Source: Hofstenia miamia (Eukaryota; Xenacoelomorpha; Acoela). From it: 64,000 nt of DNA. The position numbers and the translations under genes were made by a program. The stretch covers positions 2,410,174 to 2,474,173 of the forward strand of contig SCFE01000009.1 of assembly GCA_004352715.1 (NCBI GenBank). The letters run 5' to 3'. Below, one piece after another: positions 1 to 11,038 of the stretch; positions within the stretch are counted from its first letter, which is position 1; every line of letters begins with the position of its first letter. A model generated the notes under the pieces. It searched no databases, had not been told where the DNA came from, and was given only the letters and a program-made list of their open reading frames with translations.

Positions 1-39
1 TATATATATATATTCTATATAAAAACAAATTTATTTGAA

Positions 40-79
40 ATCATACATGTTTCACTACATGAATTAGATCATCAGTGGT
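40..79 (-). ncRNA. Hammerhead-ribozyme-like motif, inverted PLE repeat copy
   Basis: On the minus strand, CTGATGA is at 75-69 (plus TCATCAG), GAAA at 53-50, and the GTA triplet at 46-44. Stem II is short (CTA/TAG) and stem I is 3 of 4 pairs. This copy keeps all core bases of the motif. Confidence 0.7.
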
Positions 80-117
80 AAAAATGAGGGAAATTAAGGA
101 TTTCATTAACAAAGGTC

Positions 118-163
118 CTGATGAAGCTATGATTATGTAGCGAAACATGTATGATTACGAATA
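118..163 (+). ncRNA. Hammerhead-ribozyme-like motif, left PLE terminal repeat
   Basis: CTGATGA at 118-124, a stem II of GCTA (126-129) with TAGC (138-141), then GAAA (142-145), a tiny palindromic stem III (ACATGT) and a GTA cleavage triplet (149-151). The order matches the minimal type I hammerhead known from PLE terminal repeats. Stem I pairs poorly here, so self-cleavage is doubtful. Confidence 0.75.
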
Positions 164-506
164 AATTTGTTTTTATACAGAATATGCTAAGTCTTAGCAA
201 ATTTCTCATTTCATTCTATTCTATCAAACGTGCTAAGCAATAAAAAAAAGAAATTATTTTTCAAATACAAGAAATGTTTATTGAAGTATGAAAAACATCG
301 GCTACACTTAAATTTTTTGAAAAATTGTTTCAAACTTAAAATTATACTCAAGATTCTAAAAACCTCAATTCCATTATAATACAGATGTTTCGCAGAATTT
401 TTCATCCCATTCCAATTAAAGATACTGAAAATGTTATAAAAGAAGTTAAACCGAATAAATTGTACATTTACAATAATAATATGCTTACTTCAAATCCAAT
501 TATTAT

Positions 507-1760
507 GTGTGTGGAACAAAGAAGATAAATGAAGACTTTAAAGTAATTAACATATCTAGCAGAAAACTAAGTGAAACAGAAGAAAAAGCTCTCTCTTACG
601 GTATGAAAATGTCATGGATGTCTTCCCCAAATACAAAGATTACAACTGAAATTTTTTTCCAAACTTTATGCAAGATTTGTAATTTCAATAAAAATGAAGA
701 AGACGAATACAAATTTGAAATTAAAAATCTATACAATAGATATATCAAAAAAAAATTCGAAAAAATGTAAAACAGATTACAGATGCCTTGAAAAACCTAT
801 CGAAAGATAAAAGCCTATACATAACTCGTTTTGATAAAGGTAATGACACTTTAATATGTGAAAAAACTACTACGTTGAAAAAATGAATGAAATTCTACAT
901 GATAAAAATAATTTAAACAGCTAAATTCCCAAAATGTAACTAAGTCTTTTATCAAAGAAGAGGAAAGCGTAAATACCACATTAAGATGTTTAATGCAAAA
1001 TAATCTAATATCAAAAAAAATTATAGAAAAACAAGAATAACAGGAAGTGTAAAAGCAAGAATATATGGCTTAAAAAATCCACAAAAACAAAGAAAAACCA
1101 CCTATGCGACCAGTTTTAAGCTCTATCAATAACAACACCCATAATGTATTGAAAGAACTAATAATATTTTAAAGTCATTTATTCCCGAAAAATATAACTT
1201 GGAGAATACGGAAGATTTCCTAAGCAAATTAGAAGAATCAAAAACATCATTCAATTGCAACAAAGTAATTATGACAAGCCTTGACGCAAAATCATTATTT
1301 ACTAACATTCCTGTTAAAGAAACTATTGAACATATAATCAAAATTATGCCACCAGACCAAATCACAATTACTGCATTTACTCTTCAATCATTTCTAAAAT
1401 TGCAATGTACAAATACGCTATTTTTATTTAACAAGAATATGTACCAACAAATAAATGGTATGCCAATGGGTTCACCTTTAGGCTCCAAAATGGCAGCATT
1501 CTGTTTGGACATTATTGAATCTAAACTTAAAGATTTAAAACCCTACATAAAGCCTTTATTATACTATCGATAAGTTGATGACATCTTTTGCATATTCAAG
1601 AACATTAATGCCATTGATGAATTTCAAAAATGTATGAACAACCATTTAAACTCGATCAAATTCACATATAAAATTGAAGAAAATAATAAACTAATATTTC
1701 TTGATTCAGTACTACTAAGGACAAAAAACAAAATTGATCAAAATGGCACATTAAATTGAC
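507..1760 (+). pseudogene. PLE reverse transcriptase, broken
   Basis: Plus-strand pieces in several frames make up a PLE reverse transcriptase. 507-770 carries the N-terminal region (INISSRKLSETEEKAL). About 823-1140 holds RFDKGN and KIHKNKEKPPMRPVLSS. 1199-1573 holds the core (SLDAKSLFTNIPV, GMPMGSPLGSKMA). 1574-1760 holds VDDIF and NKLIFLDS. The tyrosine expected before VDD is replaced by a TAA stop at 1571-1573, directly inside the catalytic motif. Other stops and frameshifts lie at 770 and at about 1040-1180. Order and motifs match PLE reverse transcriptases rather than LINE ones. No intact protein can be made. Confidence 0.9.
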
Positions 1761-2165
1761 GAATACAGAACTATATATACCTTGATTCTTCATATTGTAC
1801 TAAAGCCTATAAAATTAAAACCATTAAAACATTAATCAAACGAATATTTACAACATCATCGAATTAACACCAATCTTACAGAAGCAATTGACAAACATTT
1901 TTCAATACTTTTAGATAATGGATATCCTCACAATCTCTTAAGAAAATATGTAGACCAATTCTTCAAAAATAACAAGCAGCAACAAAGCAAAGAAAACTTA
2001 AAAAACATATATTGAAGCTTACCATATAGTGAACAACAAGAAAAATACCTAAAGCAACAAATTCGAAGCATCAATGGAAAATTACGCAATTATGAAACAA
2101 AAATAATTCCAACATTTACTTCAACAAAGACTTCATCATTTTTCATTAGCAAAGATCCTATTCCG

Positions 2166-2450
2166 ATGCACTTGGCTTCTTCCATTGCTTACAAAGATTA
2201 CTATGCAGAGTGTTCAGCCTCATACATTGGGGAAACAAAACGACATCTACAAACTAGGATTAAAGAACACCTTGAAGGCCATCTAAAATCTGAAATTGAT
2301 TGTCATTACCATCAGCCAAAGAAAGAAAATTTTAATATTATTACAAAAACCAATTACACCAAAATAGCCGAAGTAATTATTATAAAAGAATGCAACATCA
2401 ATCTACTACATAAACAATTAAATAATTTCAAACTATTACAATTATTCTAA
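2166..2450 (+). CDS. PLE GIY-YIG endonuclease domain (fragment)
   Basis: A 94-residue open stretch holding the PLE-type GIY-YIG nuclease: CSASYIGETKRHLQTRIKEH, with the tyrosine/isoleucine/glycine strand, the following TKR and the helix arginine of the family. A Cys-x-x-His pattern follows (IDCHYH). In complete PLEs this domain is fused C-terminal to the reverse transcriptase and nicks the target; here it is separated from it by stops. The M at 2166 is only the first Met after a stop, not a true start. Confidence 0.85.
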   Translation: MHLASSIAYKDYYAECSASYIGETKRHLQTRIKEHLEGHLKSEIDCHYHQPKKENFNIITKTNYTKIAEVIIIKECNINLLHKQLNNFKLLQLF

Positions 2451-2476
2451 AGCCATCTTTAATTTCCCTTAATTTT

Positions 2477-2518
2477 ATCACTGATGAAGCTATGACTATG
2501 TAGCGAACCATGTATGAT
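2477..2518 (+). ncRNA. Hammerhead-ribozyme-like motif, right PLE terminal repeat
   Basis: CTGATGA at 2481-2487, stem II AGCTA/TAGC, GAAC in place of GAAA (2505-2508), GTA at 2512-2514. Stem I pairs well (ATCA 2477-2480 with TGAT 2515-2518). The A-to-C change in the conserved GAAA box should weaken or abolish cleavage. Confidence 0.75.
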
Positions 2519-3235
2519 TTTGAATTAACTTGTTTTTATATAGAATATGCTAAGTCTTAGCAAATTATCATTAAAAAAATATATATAATTCTTATCATTA
2601 TAATAATTTCTGGAACGATTGGGAGACCTTTCTTGATTTTTAGATGTCTCCTTCATTTACAAAGCCTTGACATCATGTATCCAATCAATATGTAGAACAT
2701 CTTTCAGTCATTCAATTTATTCAAATTATACTGAACAGGGCACATTTGAATTAGGTTTTGAATTTGGATTTGATTAACAGGTGAGACTAGAAAAAATTTA
2801 ATTCCTAGATGGTTTGTAGTAATTTTTAATTAAAGATAAGGCGAAGCGAATATCAGGGTTGCCGTGGGAATTTGAATTTTTTGTGGGAATTCGCATGGGA
2901 ATGATTGGGTGTTTTAGATAAAAAGAAAATTTAAAAAATATAATAATTGGATAAAATATAAGCATCTTAAACGAAATAATAAATCTAATATAGACAACTC
3001 GTTGTGAAACTCGGCTTCGCCCGATCACGAAATCCAAAATTCTAATAGGGTGAAAACAAAATTATTTATTTGCCAAATTATTCGACTCACTTCGACAGTT
3101 TTTTTAAGAGTAAAATAGCATTACAAAACCAATTTGTCACTGAATGGAATGATTGCCTAGTACAAACTAACGGCCACAAGCTATTAGCATGAAATTGTTT
3201 CACTGTTGCATTTCGACAAAGAAATTTAAAATTAT

Positions 3236-3620
3236 GTGAAGGCCACTTCAACTACACCTTCAAATTCTATTATGGATTGCGAGAGCCTCTTCAATAAAAT
3301 GTTTACTATCCAGACCGAGGCGCCAACACAGCAGAAAAGAATGCGATTTGGTGACCAGCTGGAATATGAAATGCGCCATTTCAAAAATATTTCTCTCCTT
3401 ACGCGAAAACCAGCCCAATTTTTTAGAGCAAATTCCAAAAAAAATCCCCTTGCTCAGTTTCTGAACTGAGCTTATATTTTCTATCCCAGTATCTTTCCGC
3501 AGGTGTTGAGCGGTTATTGTTCACTCTTGTCAGATTATTTCTTTCCAAGCTGCACAAGAAGATTCGGCCTTGAATACTAATTGCGATGATTTACATTGAT
3601 TTCAGTAAAAGGTAAAAGAT
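3236..3620 (+). pseudogene. hAT transposase C-terminal fragment
   Basis: One open stretch (3236-3469) has the acidic, WW-less run LEYEMRHF...FRANSKKNPLAQ that precedes the dimerisation domain in hAT transposases. In another frame at about 3490-3555 lies SAGVERLLFTLVRLF, matching the conserved S-A-x-V-E-R-L-F-S signature. A stop and a frameshift separate the two. N-terminal BED finger and catalytic residues are not seen. Its position inside matching TIRs supports the call. Confidence 0.65.
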
Positions 3621-3779
3621 ATTTAAATCTATTGTCTGAAATTATGGTGGCAGAGGAGGAAGTTGCAAAATACCTTGCTCTTGATTTTGTACGGTATGGC
3701 GAGGTCGATGATGACGACAGCGACTAATATTGAACTATTTGTATGTAGATTTAGATTTGTTTAGAGTGAATTGCTTATA

Positions 3780-4285
3780 CAGAGTGGTCATAAAGTCCCT
3801 GAGCGGTTTATTAAGCCTAATCAAAAAAACCATATCGCCAATTGAAAAGATATTTTACAAAATGAAAGTATATTTAACAAAATTCATGAAAATTATGTCC
3901 ATGCAACGTGCCAAACTACGCTTAAATGAGTGGATTGCATTCTTACACATTTTTGTTGCCTCTTTACAAATAGCGTCTTTGAATTGCTGAATTGTTTCAG
4001 TTTTTTCAAATAAACCTGAGCTTTCGAAAATTCCAGTGGGAACAAATCCAGGGATCTGGCTGACCAATACGCTTTGCTCAACTCCATTTCATATCAAATG
4101 AAAGACAAGATTTTCAAATTAAATTGTCGCAACAGTGAACTATAACAAACAAATTTATGGATGAACATTGAGAAAGAAAATTTTTAATATATTTGTTTTA
4201 TTTTACGAATAAATCAATAGATTAGATAATGATGCATACATTTTCTTTGCTTCTGAAACCCCTCAGGGACTTTAGGAACACACTG
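3780..4285 (-). mobile_element. mariner-like element relic nested in the hAT
   Basis: About 31-bp TIRs: CAGAGTGGTCATAAAGTCCC at the left, and at the right the reverse complement CAGTGTGTTCCTAAAGTCCC. TA dinucleotides flank both ends, as for Tc1/mariner. The minus strand keeps a transposase C-terminus in two frames: YWSARSLDLFPLEF resembles the W-P-x-R-S-P-D-L-x-P-x-D-F motif, followed by IQQFKDAI and a terminal basic region. At 506 bp the element is a deletion derivative without the N-terminal half. Confidence 0.8.
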
Positions 4286-4434
4286 TATAAACATGTTTAC
4301 ATGTCTTTCCTCTTATCTTCATGTGTGAGAGGTCTAGTGGTACTTTTTTTCTTTCAGTCCCCATGGGAAAACGCTGTGAGATTGGAATTGGATGGGAATT
4401 AAAAAACAATTCCTACGGCAACTCTGGTGAATAC

Positions 4435-5880
4435 CCATTACTATGTTCTTTTAAAAAAAAATTTATAGAGCCAGCAAGATAAGTACCCATTTATATTAGT
4501 TTATTGTTTATACTAACAAATCAGTTAATATGTTTTGGATTTCATATTTTCAAGTCTGTGATGTAATAAAAGTTTCTTTTAGAGAAAATATTAATCTAAG
4601 GATTATTCCCTGCCCTAAGGAACCATTTTATAGCCCAACTTATTAATTTATATTCTATTTGTATTTGTCAAATTGTTTTACATTAAGGGAAGCCCCAATG
4701 ACAATTCAAAAATGCAACTGGTGAAAAAACTTAATCTGTCTTAATCAAGAACTTTAAAACATGTTGCTATGTTGGCATTCAGTAACCACTCCCAAGTAAA
4801 CTTTTGCAAGCCCAAGGCAAACAATTTATGTGGACAAAGAATTTTAAGACAATTATCATCGTGTTGAATGCATTCAATTAATACCAAATAATTTTTGGCA
4901 TTGAAACAAACAATACGAGCAATTACGGTTCTAGGACTCTTTCTGAAATACTCATTATTTCCAGAATAAAATTATTTTTAGCTTAAAATATGTTCTTAAA
5001 AGGTTAGTTGAAGAACTAATAAAATGAAATTTCCTTATTTAATAGTTATTAAATATTGCCTACAATTTTGTAGTAGATTACAATGACTGGACGAGATATA
5101 TAAGCACCGATAACAAATTCAAAAATTATAGTAACAAAAATTATATTGCAATTCATTAATAGCCTTTCTGCTACTCAATACATTTGATGTATAGTCGTAT
5201 ATTTCTATAGAAATCCATGGTATATGGAAATCACCAAATTCCAAATGTTTATAATTTGTATTGACCTTAAACACTCTTGGATTTTTGAAAATTTTTCATG
5301 ATTTTTTAAAAATTTTTAAACGCTTATAGCTATGTTCAATCGAAAAGCCTCATGTAATAGAGAAGATAGTCTCCTCGTTCTCTTTCGCTTTTAATCGGTG
5401 AACCGGGTCTGTCTCGTTGAGTTTAATTATTGGAAAACCAACCTTCAAATTTTGATTTACAATCAGCATTCTACAAAATGATTATTACACATGAATTTTA
5501 ACAAAATTTGAATAACAAAATTGTTTTGATTTTTGGATGACAATAATAAAAATTATATTTTATTTATGCAAAAGAAATTTGAAACGACAAAAAACAAGAG
5601 TATCTTCATATCATCAATATACGTTAATACTAATTATGAGTGTTTAAGTGAAATGCATACAGAACCTTAGTTCTCACCAAATACTGTATCACCGTACAGG
5701 TCGGTGTTGTATTGCAGAAAACGGTGTTAGTGATTGAAAACCTTTGATATTGTTCCCGAAATATGTCTTAGGGAAATTGGAGTTTCTAAATGAATTTCTA
5801 TAATTCCATTAACATGGGGGACATTCTTGAGAAAAATTTGATACAACTAGCTAGTATATAATAAATCCTAAAATTATACA
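4435..5880. other. No gene recognised
   Basis: AT-rich sequence with no supported coding region, TIR pair or RNA gene. A GC-richer patch at about 5340-5430 could be an unrecognised repeat. Confidence 0.5.
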
Positions 5881-6330
5881 TCAGACAACAGTCCACTCAC
5901 TACTGTATTGGATTACATTTGAACAATTATTTTTGAATTTAGCAAATTCGTCAATCAAGCATTGTTTTGAAAGGTTTAAGATGAACTGTCTGCAGGCCTC
6001 TTCAACTGAATGCGCATCCTCATAGATAGTATATTTAAGTTTTTTCTTTAGCTGTTTACCGGAGACCACACTGATTTAGGTCATCTGAATGTGGCTACTT
6101 CCTGATTAACTGCTTCAATATTGTCATTGCTGCGAACTGTAGGGCGGTCAGCTTTTTGTGCATCTGAGAATAATGTTCTTCATCTACTGATAAAGTCAGG
6201 ACGCCAGCAGCAAACAGTTTGCAATGAGGTGCTTGCATATTCCTGCCACTGACAAATTTACTGTGAATTTCATGTGCTCCAACATTAGTCTTAGCTTCAG
6301 AGTAAACACATAAAATCGTGCAGCAGCTGA
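5881..6330 (-). pseudogene. mariner-like transposase, internally deleted
   Basis: Read on the minus strand, 6110-6240 gives SDAQKADRPTVRSNDNIEAV, like the S-G-R-P-S...E-N-I-E-x-V linker between the two helix-turn-helix halves of mariner transposases. 6069-5881 gives LKKKLKYTIYEDAHSVEEA, followed by a terminal helix like mariner C-termini. The catalytic core that should lie between them is absent, and there are stops at two places. TIRs were not found. The call rests on motif resemblance only. Confidence 0.45.
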
Positions 6331-7951
6331 TAAATATTGTATTTTAAATGAATGCTGACAAATACAGAGATGCAGTTTACAAATGTTCTTATTGTTTGTT
6401 TACAAAATTGAACCAATCAAAAAGAATTATGTCAAGCAATGCGCAAGTGAATCAGAAGTTATCTACCTATGCGTTTAAATAAGATGCTTGCTAATTAGTA
6501 CGTAATTATACAAACATTTTCTCAAGACGTTTCGTTCATGAAAATTTGGAATTTTTGAAAAATATTTCTATTCCCTCCACAACAAACGTTCATGTATTTA
6601 CAAGTTATTACGACAATGGAAGCAACAAAACTTTGACTATTTCTTGATATAGGTAAAGATAACCCAAACCTATTGAAGGCACACCTTGCAGAGCCCCCAC
6701 ACGGATTAAGAGGAAAGCAAAAAATGAGATCCTCTTATATCACTTGGTGCCTTCAGAGTGCGCATAGAGTTAATATTTTTAGAGTTATAACGTTGAAACA
6801 TTTTTTAAAGGGTCATAAAAAATTTCCAAAGGTCTCTGGCATGCTTAAGGTCAATATTTACACGATTACTTACATTTATTGTTGTTTGATTGGCTCAAAA
6901 GCTGTGGGGTGAAATAAGGTCACCACTTCATTTGCTTTACAATTTTAACGGATTCCACTGATCAATCGGTCAGATCTTAGTCATATCAGTGAAATTTTAT
7001 AACCAATTGAAACGGTGGTCAACTTTGTCAATCTATTTATCCAATACTTTATAAAACATTTTTATCTTTGAGGGTTTATTACTTTGATTAGATGAAATGT
7101 TTGATCAGTTTACATTAGATCATATACACTATGCTACAAGGCAACTAGAATCATTCAATGAGTCAAGATACATATGCACAATAATCATGAAGATTTGAAA
7201 CTATTTTGATTTGTTCTTCTCTATTTTTAGACAACTAACTTTGCACGATACTAATATATGATTCATTGAAAGATACAAAAATTAACACTAGAAAGTCCAT
7301 CCTCTGTTCAGCCACTGAACACCCATGGCGATCACTAATGACATTATCTATTGCTAATGTAGGTCAAAAAAAAACCTTTGAAAAACTGATGTTATTTTCA
7401 ACTTATCAAATGGAACCAGCATAATGAATGTTTATATTATTAATTACTAGCAATGAATTATTTTTATCTACACTCAATCTATACACCTTTTGTAAATGAT
7501 GTGATCATGGTTCAATTTCTTTAGGTTTGACATCACAAGATGTTAATATCACAATTGTGCAAAATATGATTAATGTTAAACCTTCAATATACAAAAAAAT
7601 TTTTAGAAAATTCTTTCTTCTTAGACTAATCAGAAAATTTAGGCCCAATCGCTACTCAACCTGAATCAGGTCCAACCGATGTAATTCCAATTCCAATTTA
7701 TGAAACTATTTTTAGAAATTTTCTAAAATTTTGAAGCTTTCTAAATCTGCGCATTGAATTAAAAATTTTAAATTCAGTTTTTCAAGAGTATATGGTACTA
7801 ATGTATATTTTCAAAACCTTTAAGAAATTATATAGCTTTAACTCCAAATTTAGTCTAATTTATGAATTTTAGCCCAATTTTTCCAATACCTCAGTCCAAT
7901 TCCAGACTTGCGCAGGTATATCTATGACTTCAACTCCTGTTAATATAGAAA
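6331..7951. other. No gene recognised
   Basis: AT-rich non-coding sequence. The open stretch at 6673-6912 has no recognisable domain. Nothing else stands out before the assembly gap. Confidence 0.5.
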
Positions 7952-8951
7952 NNNNNNNNNNNNNNNNNNNNNNNNNNNNNNNNNNNNNNNNNNNNNNNNN
8001 NNNNNNNNNNNNNNNNNNNNNNNNNNNNNNNNNNNNNNNNNNNNNNNNNNNNNNNNNNNNNNNNNNNNNNNNNNNNNNNNNNNNNNNNNNNNNNNNNNNN
8101 NNNNNNNNNNNNNNNNNNNNNNNNNNNNNNNNNNNNNNNNNNNNNNNNNNNNNNNNNNNNNNNNNNNNNNNNNNNNNNNNNNNNNNNNNNNNNNNNNNNN
8201 NNNNNNNNNNNNNNNNNNNNNNNNNNNNNNNNNNNNNNNNNNNNNNNNNNNNNNNNNNNNNNNNNNNNNNNNNNNNNNNNNNNNNNNNNNNNNNNNNNNN
8301 NNNNNNNNNNNNNNNNNNNNNNNNNNNNNNNNNNNNNNNNNNNNNNNNNNNNNNNNNNNNNNNNNNNNNNNNNNNNNNNNNNNNNNNNNNNNNNNNNNNN
8401 NNNNNNNNNNNNNNNNNNNNNNNNNNNNNNNNNNNNNNNNNNNNNNNNNNNNNNNNNNNNNNNNNNNNNNNNNNNNNNNNNNNNNNNNNNNNNNNNNNNN
8501 NNNNNNNNNNNNNNNNNNNNNNNNNNNNNNNNNNNNNNNNNNNNNNNNNNNNNNNNNNNNNNNNNNNNNNNNNNNNNNNNNNNNNNNNNNNNNNNNNNNN
8601 NNNNNNNNNNNNNNNNNNNNNNNNNNNNNNNNNNNNNNNNNNNNNNNNNNNNNNNNNNNNNNNNNNNNNNNNNNNNNNNNNNNNNNNNNNNNNNNNNNNN
8701 NNNNNNNNNNNNNNNNNNNNNNNNNNNNNNNNNNNNNNNNNNNNNNNNNNNNNNNNNNNNNNNNNNNNNNNNNNNNNNNNNNNNNNNNNNNNNNNNNNNN
8801 NNNNNNNNNNNNNNNNNNNNNNNNNNNNNNNNNNNNNNNNNNNNNNNNNNNNNNNNNNNNNNNNNNNNNNNNNNNNNNNNNNNNNNNNNNNNNNNNNNNN
8901 NNNNNNNNNNNNNNNNNNNNNNNNNNNNNNNNNNNNNNNNNNNNNNNNNNN
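7952..8951. other. Assembly gap (1000 N)
   Basis: Exactly 1000 Ns, a scaffolder placeholder of unknown true length. The sequence just to its right repeats at 10942, so the gap probably hides more of the R281 repeat. Confidence 0.98.
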
Positions 8952-9987
8952 AGCCGGGCAAGTAAGAATCTACACTGCAAGGAAATTTGTTACAATCTGA
9001 AGTTTAGATGATGCATTAAAACATCTCAATTCTATTCTAGAGAAAAAATTAAATTTCATTGGTACATATTTAGCTTCTTTTTCTATGAAGAACAGTTTCA
9101 TGACTTACCTTTACAAAAATATGCCCTAAAATTTTGCAAATTTCTTTCAAATCCCTATATGGATTCCTACAGCGTCGAAATGGTTAGAAGAATATTTATT
9201 TTGGTTCTTCAACAGGAACTTTATATTATACAATGATGAATTGCGAGTGACAAACATGCTTAAGCTAAACCAGAAATTCAAAAAAAAAATATCCCCCTGT
9301 TCAGATTTTACCATTATAGTAATGCATTGAATTGCTTAAACGCAGTACTTAAAAAACAAACTAAATTCGGACAAAATTTTAACAAAATTTTTAAAATACT
9401 TGTACGAAATAACATAGTTTGCAAGAACTTGAAGTAACGCTAAGGTTAAGTTTATGACAGCAGTATCAAATTAATGTATTGCGTAAATGGAAGTCTATGT
9501 GTCTCATGGATTGTGTTTTATCAATGAGGTAAAGTCGCCACTGGTTTTCTTACAGATAGCCCGCTATAGATTTGTTAGCTCGTCGAGGCTTTGAGATTAG
9601 CAAATCTTGCCTTTTGGTATTTTTGGTAAGAGGCGTAAAGTAAATCTTGATTCAAGAATTCTAATAGACCAAATTTATAACAATATGTTTATGAAAATTT
9701 ACTCAAAAATATAATCTTATAATTAGGGCCTTGTGAGTACATGAGAATCCAAGTCAGGTCGAGTCGAGTTTTGCAGATTTCATATTAAATAGCACATTGC
9801 ATGTTTAAGTTATTGAAAAAATAAAATTTTAATTTTATTATTGAAAAACATTTTTACAAAATTGCTTTTTAGCCCATAGAGGTTGAGCAATATTGTCTAG
9901 CGAATGATTCTAACCACCATCAAAGTGTTAGAATTGGTTAATATTACGTTGGTAGCGTCTTCTCTCTGCCTGCCGAGTACTTTGAAT
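8952..9987 (+). repeat. 1036-bp direct duplication, copy 1
   Basis: Nearly identical to 10942-11977, with only a few single-base differences (for example near 9493 and 9893) and one-base homopolymer indels. The first ~100 bp belong to the R281 tail; the rest is not seen elsewhere in the window. It starts at the gap edge and ends sharply after CTTTGAAT, so it is either a recent segmental duplication or a redundant contig. Confidence 0.9.
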
Positions 9988-10491
9988 TAATCTTTTATAG
10001 TTATGTAAAAACCTCATTAGCACAAAGTGACACTTTCAAGTTGATAAATCAAACTCACACTTATATTGAAATATTTGACAGGACTTCAATTTCGTAATTT
10101 TATGACATCAGCATTAATTTATAAATGATATATCCATTAGTGCTGTGCGTCTCAACCTACTTTAACCGGATTAACCGGACCATATTGCTTCTTAACTTAC
10201 CCGGTTTTAAACGGATCCTAGAGAACCGGCGCCTGCTTGGTTACATACATATATCCTATGTATATTGATATTCAAGTTAAAAAGAAAAATGTATTGAATT
10301 TCATGTCAAAATCAAATTGGTCTATTTCTTTGTGTTGACATCAAATTGATGTTCAATATTATATCGTCGATAATATCTTCTATTTTTCAATTTTGAGGAA
10401 TTTACGGGAAATTTTTCGTCTCTTAATAGGCTATATACTATACCTACATCACAATTATGATAAAGATTATAGAATCGATAAGCATGTGTTN

Positions 10492-11038
10492 AGGGCCCGC
10501 TCATGCAATGGTGAATATAATATATAAGTATGTTCTAAGACATATGCTTATGCCTGAATTACATGCAAGTAAGAATTATTTTCAATGAGATATCAGATTT
10601 TTGTAAAAATATTAAATTTTTTCCATACGTAATGCTCAGATAATGAGGGTGTCTAATGTCCATGAGAGCAAAAACTACCCTGAAATATTTTGTTTTTTGA
10701 AGAAAATCTGTGTTATTCATGTCCAGTCGCAACAGTGCACAAACGGTGTCGTGCCTTAGGCAAACCAGGTCATGAATTTCAGACTCAAAAATAAGATGAG
10801 ACAATTCCATATATAATTTTTTGTTGAAGTTTTCGAAAACTCTAGTGGAAATAGGGTTAAAATATATAAGCCATCTTAAACAAATGATATCTTATTTCGG
10901 TAGGGGCACAAAATAGATTTTTCTTATTTTTATAAGTCCTTAGCCGGGCAAGTAAGAATCTACACTGCAAGGAAATTTGTTACAATCTGAAGTTTAGATG
11001 ATGCATTAAAACATCTCAATTCTATTCTAGAGAAAAAA
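10492..11038 (+). repeat. R281 repeat (monomer plus tail)
   Basis: Begins inside a 281-bp-type monomer (marker GGGCCCGCTCATGCAATGG), passes the palindrome-like CGCAACAGTGCAC, then a ~360-bp tail ending at TCTAGAGAAAAAAATT. The same order is found inverted at 33580-34865. No coding potential. Confidence 0.8.

Larger units (their letters stand above)
1..2580 (+). mobile_element. Penelope-like retroelement (PLE), decayed
   Basis: A Penelope-like element on the plus strand. In order it shows an N-terminal PLE region, a reverse transcriptase, and a C-terminal GIY-YIG endonuclease. It is flanked by direct terminal repeats (about 118-204 and 2481-2566, both ending in the same 13 bases, GTCTTAGCAAATT). 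A third copy of the repeat lies head-to-head at 12-75 on the minus strand, so the left end is an inverted pair. Inverted and tandem terminal repeats are typical of PLEs. The frame is broken by several stops and shifts, so the copy is dead. What lies left of base 1 is unknown. Confidence 0.9.
2854..4426 (+). mobile_element. hAT DNA transposon fossil with TIRs and 8-bp TSD
   Basis: The left end CAGGGTTGCCGTGGGAATT and the right end (reverse complement CAGAGTTGCCGTAGGAATT) form TIRs of hAT style. Flanking 8-mers GCGAATAT (2846-2853) and GTGAATAC (4427-4434) agree at 6 of 8 positions, as expected of an old hAT target duplication. Inside is a remnant of the hAT dimerisation domain (3236-3620), and a mariner relic has inserted at 3780-4285. 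The outer hAT is therefore the older insertion. Confidence 0.8.

Noticed and set aside
7924-9000. Long open reading frames across the N-runs (also at 14390-15536, 18504-19004, 56693-57239)
   Set aside because: They consist of Ns translated as unknown residues; only a few real codons flank the gaps.
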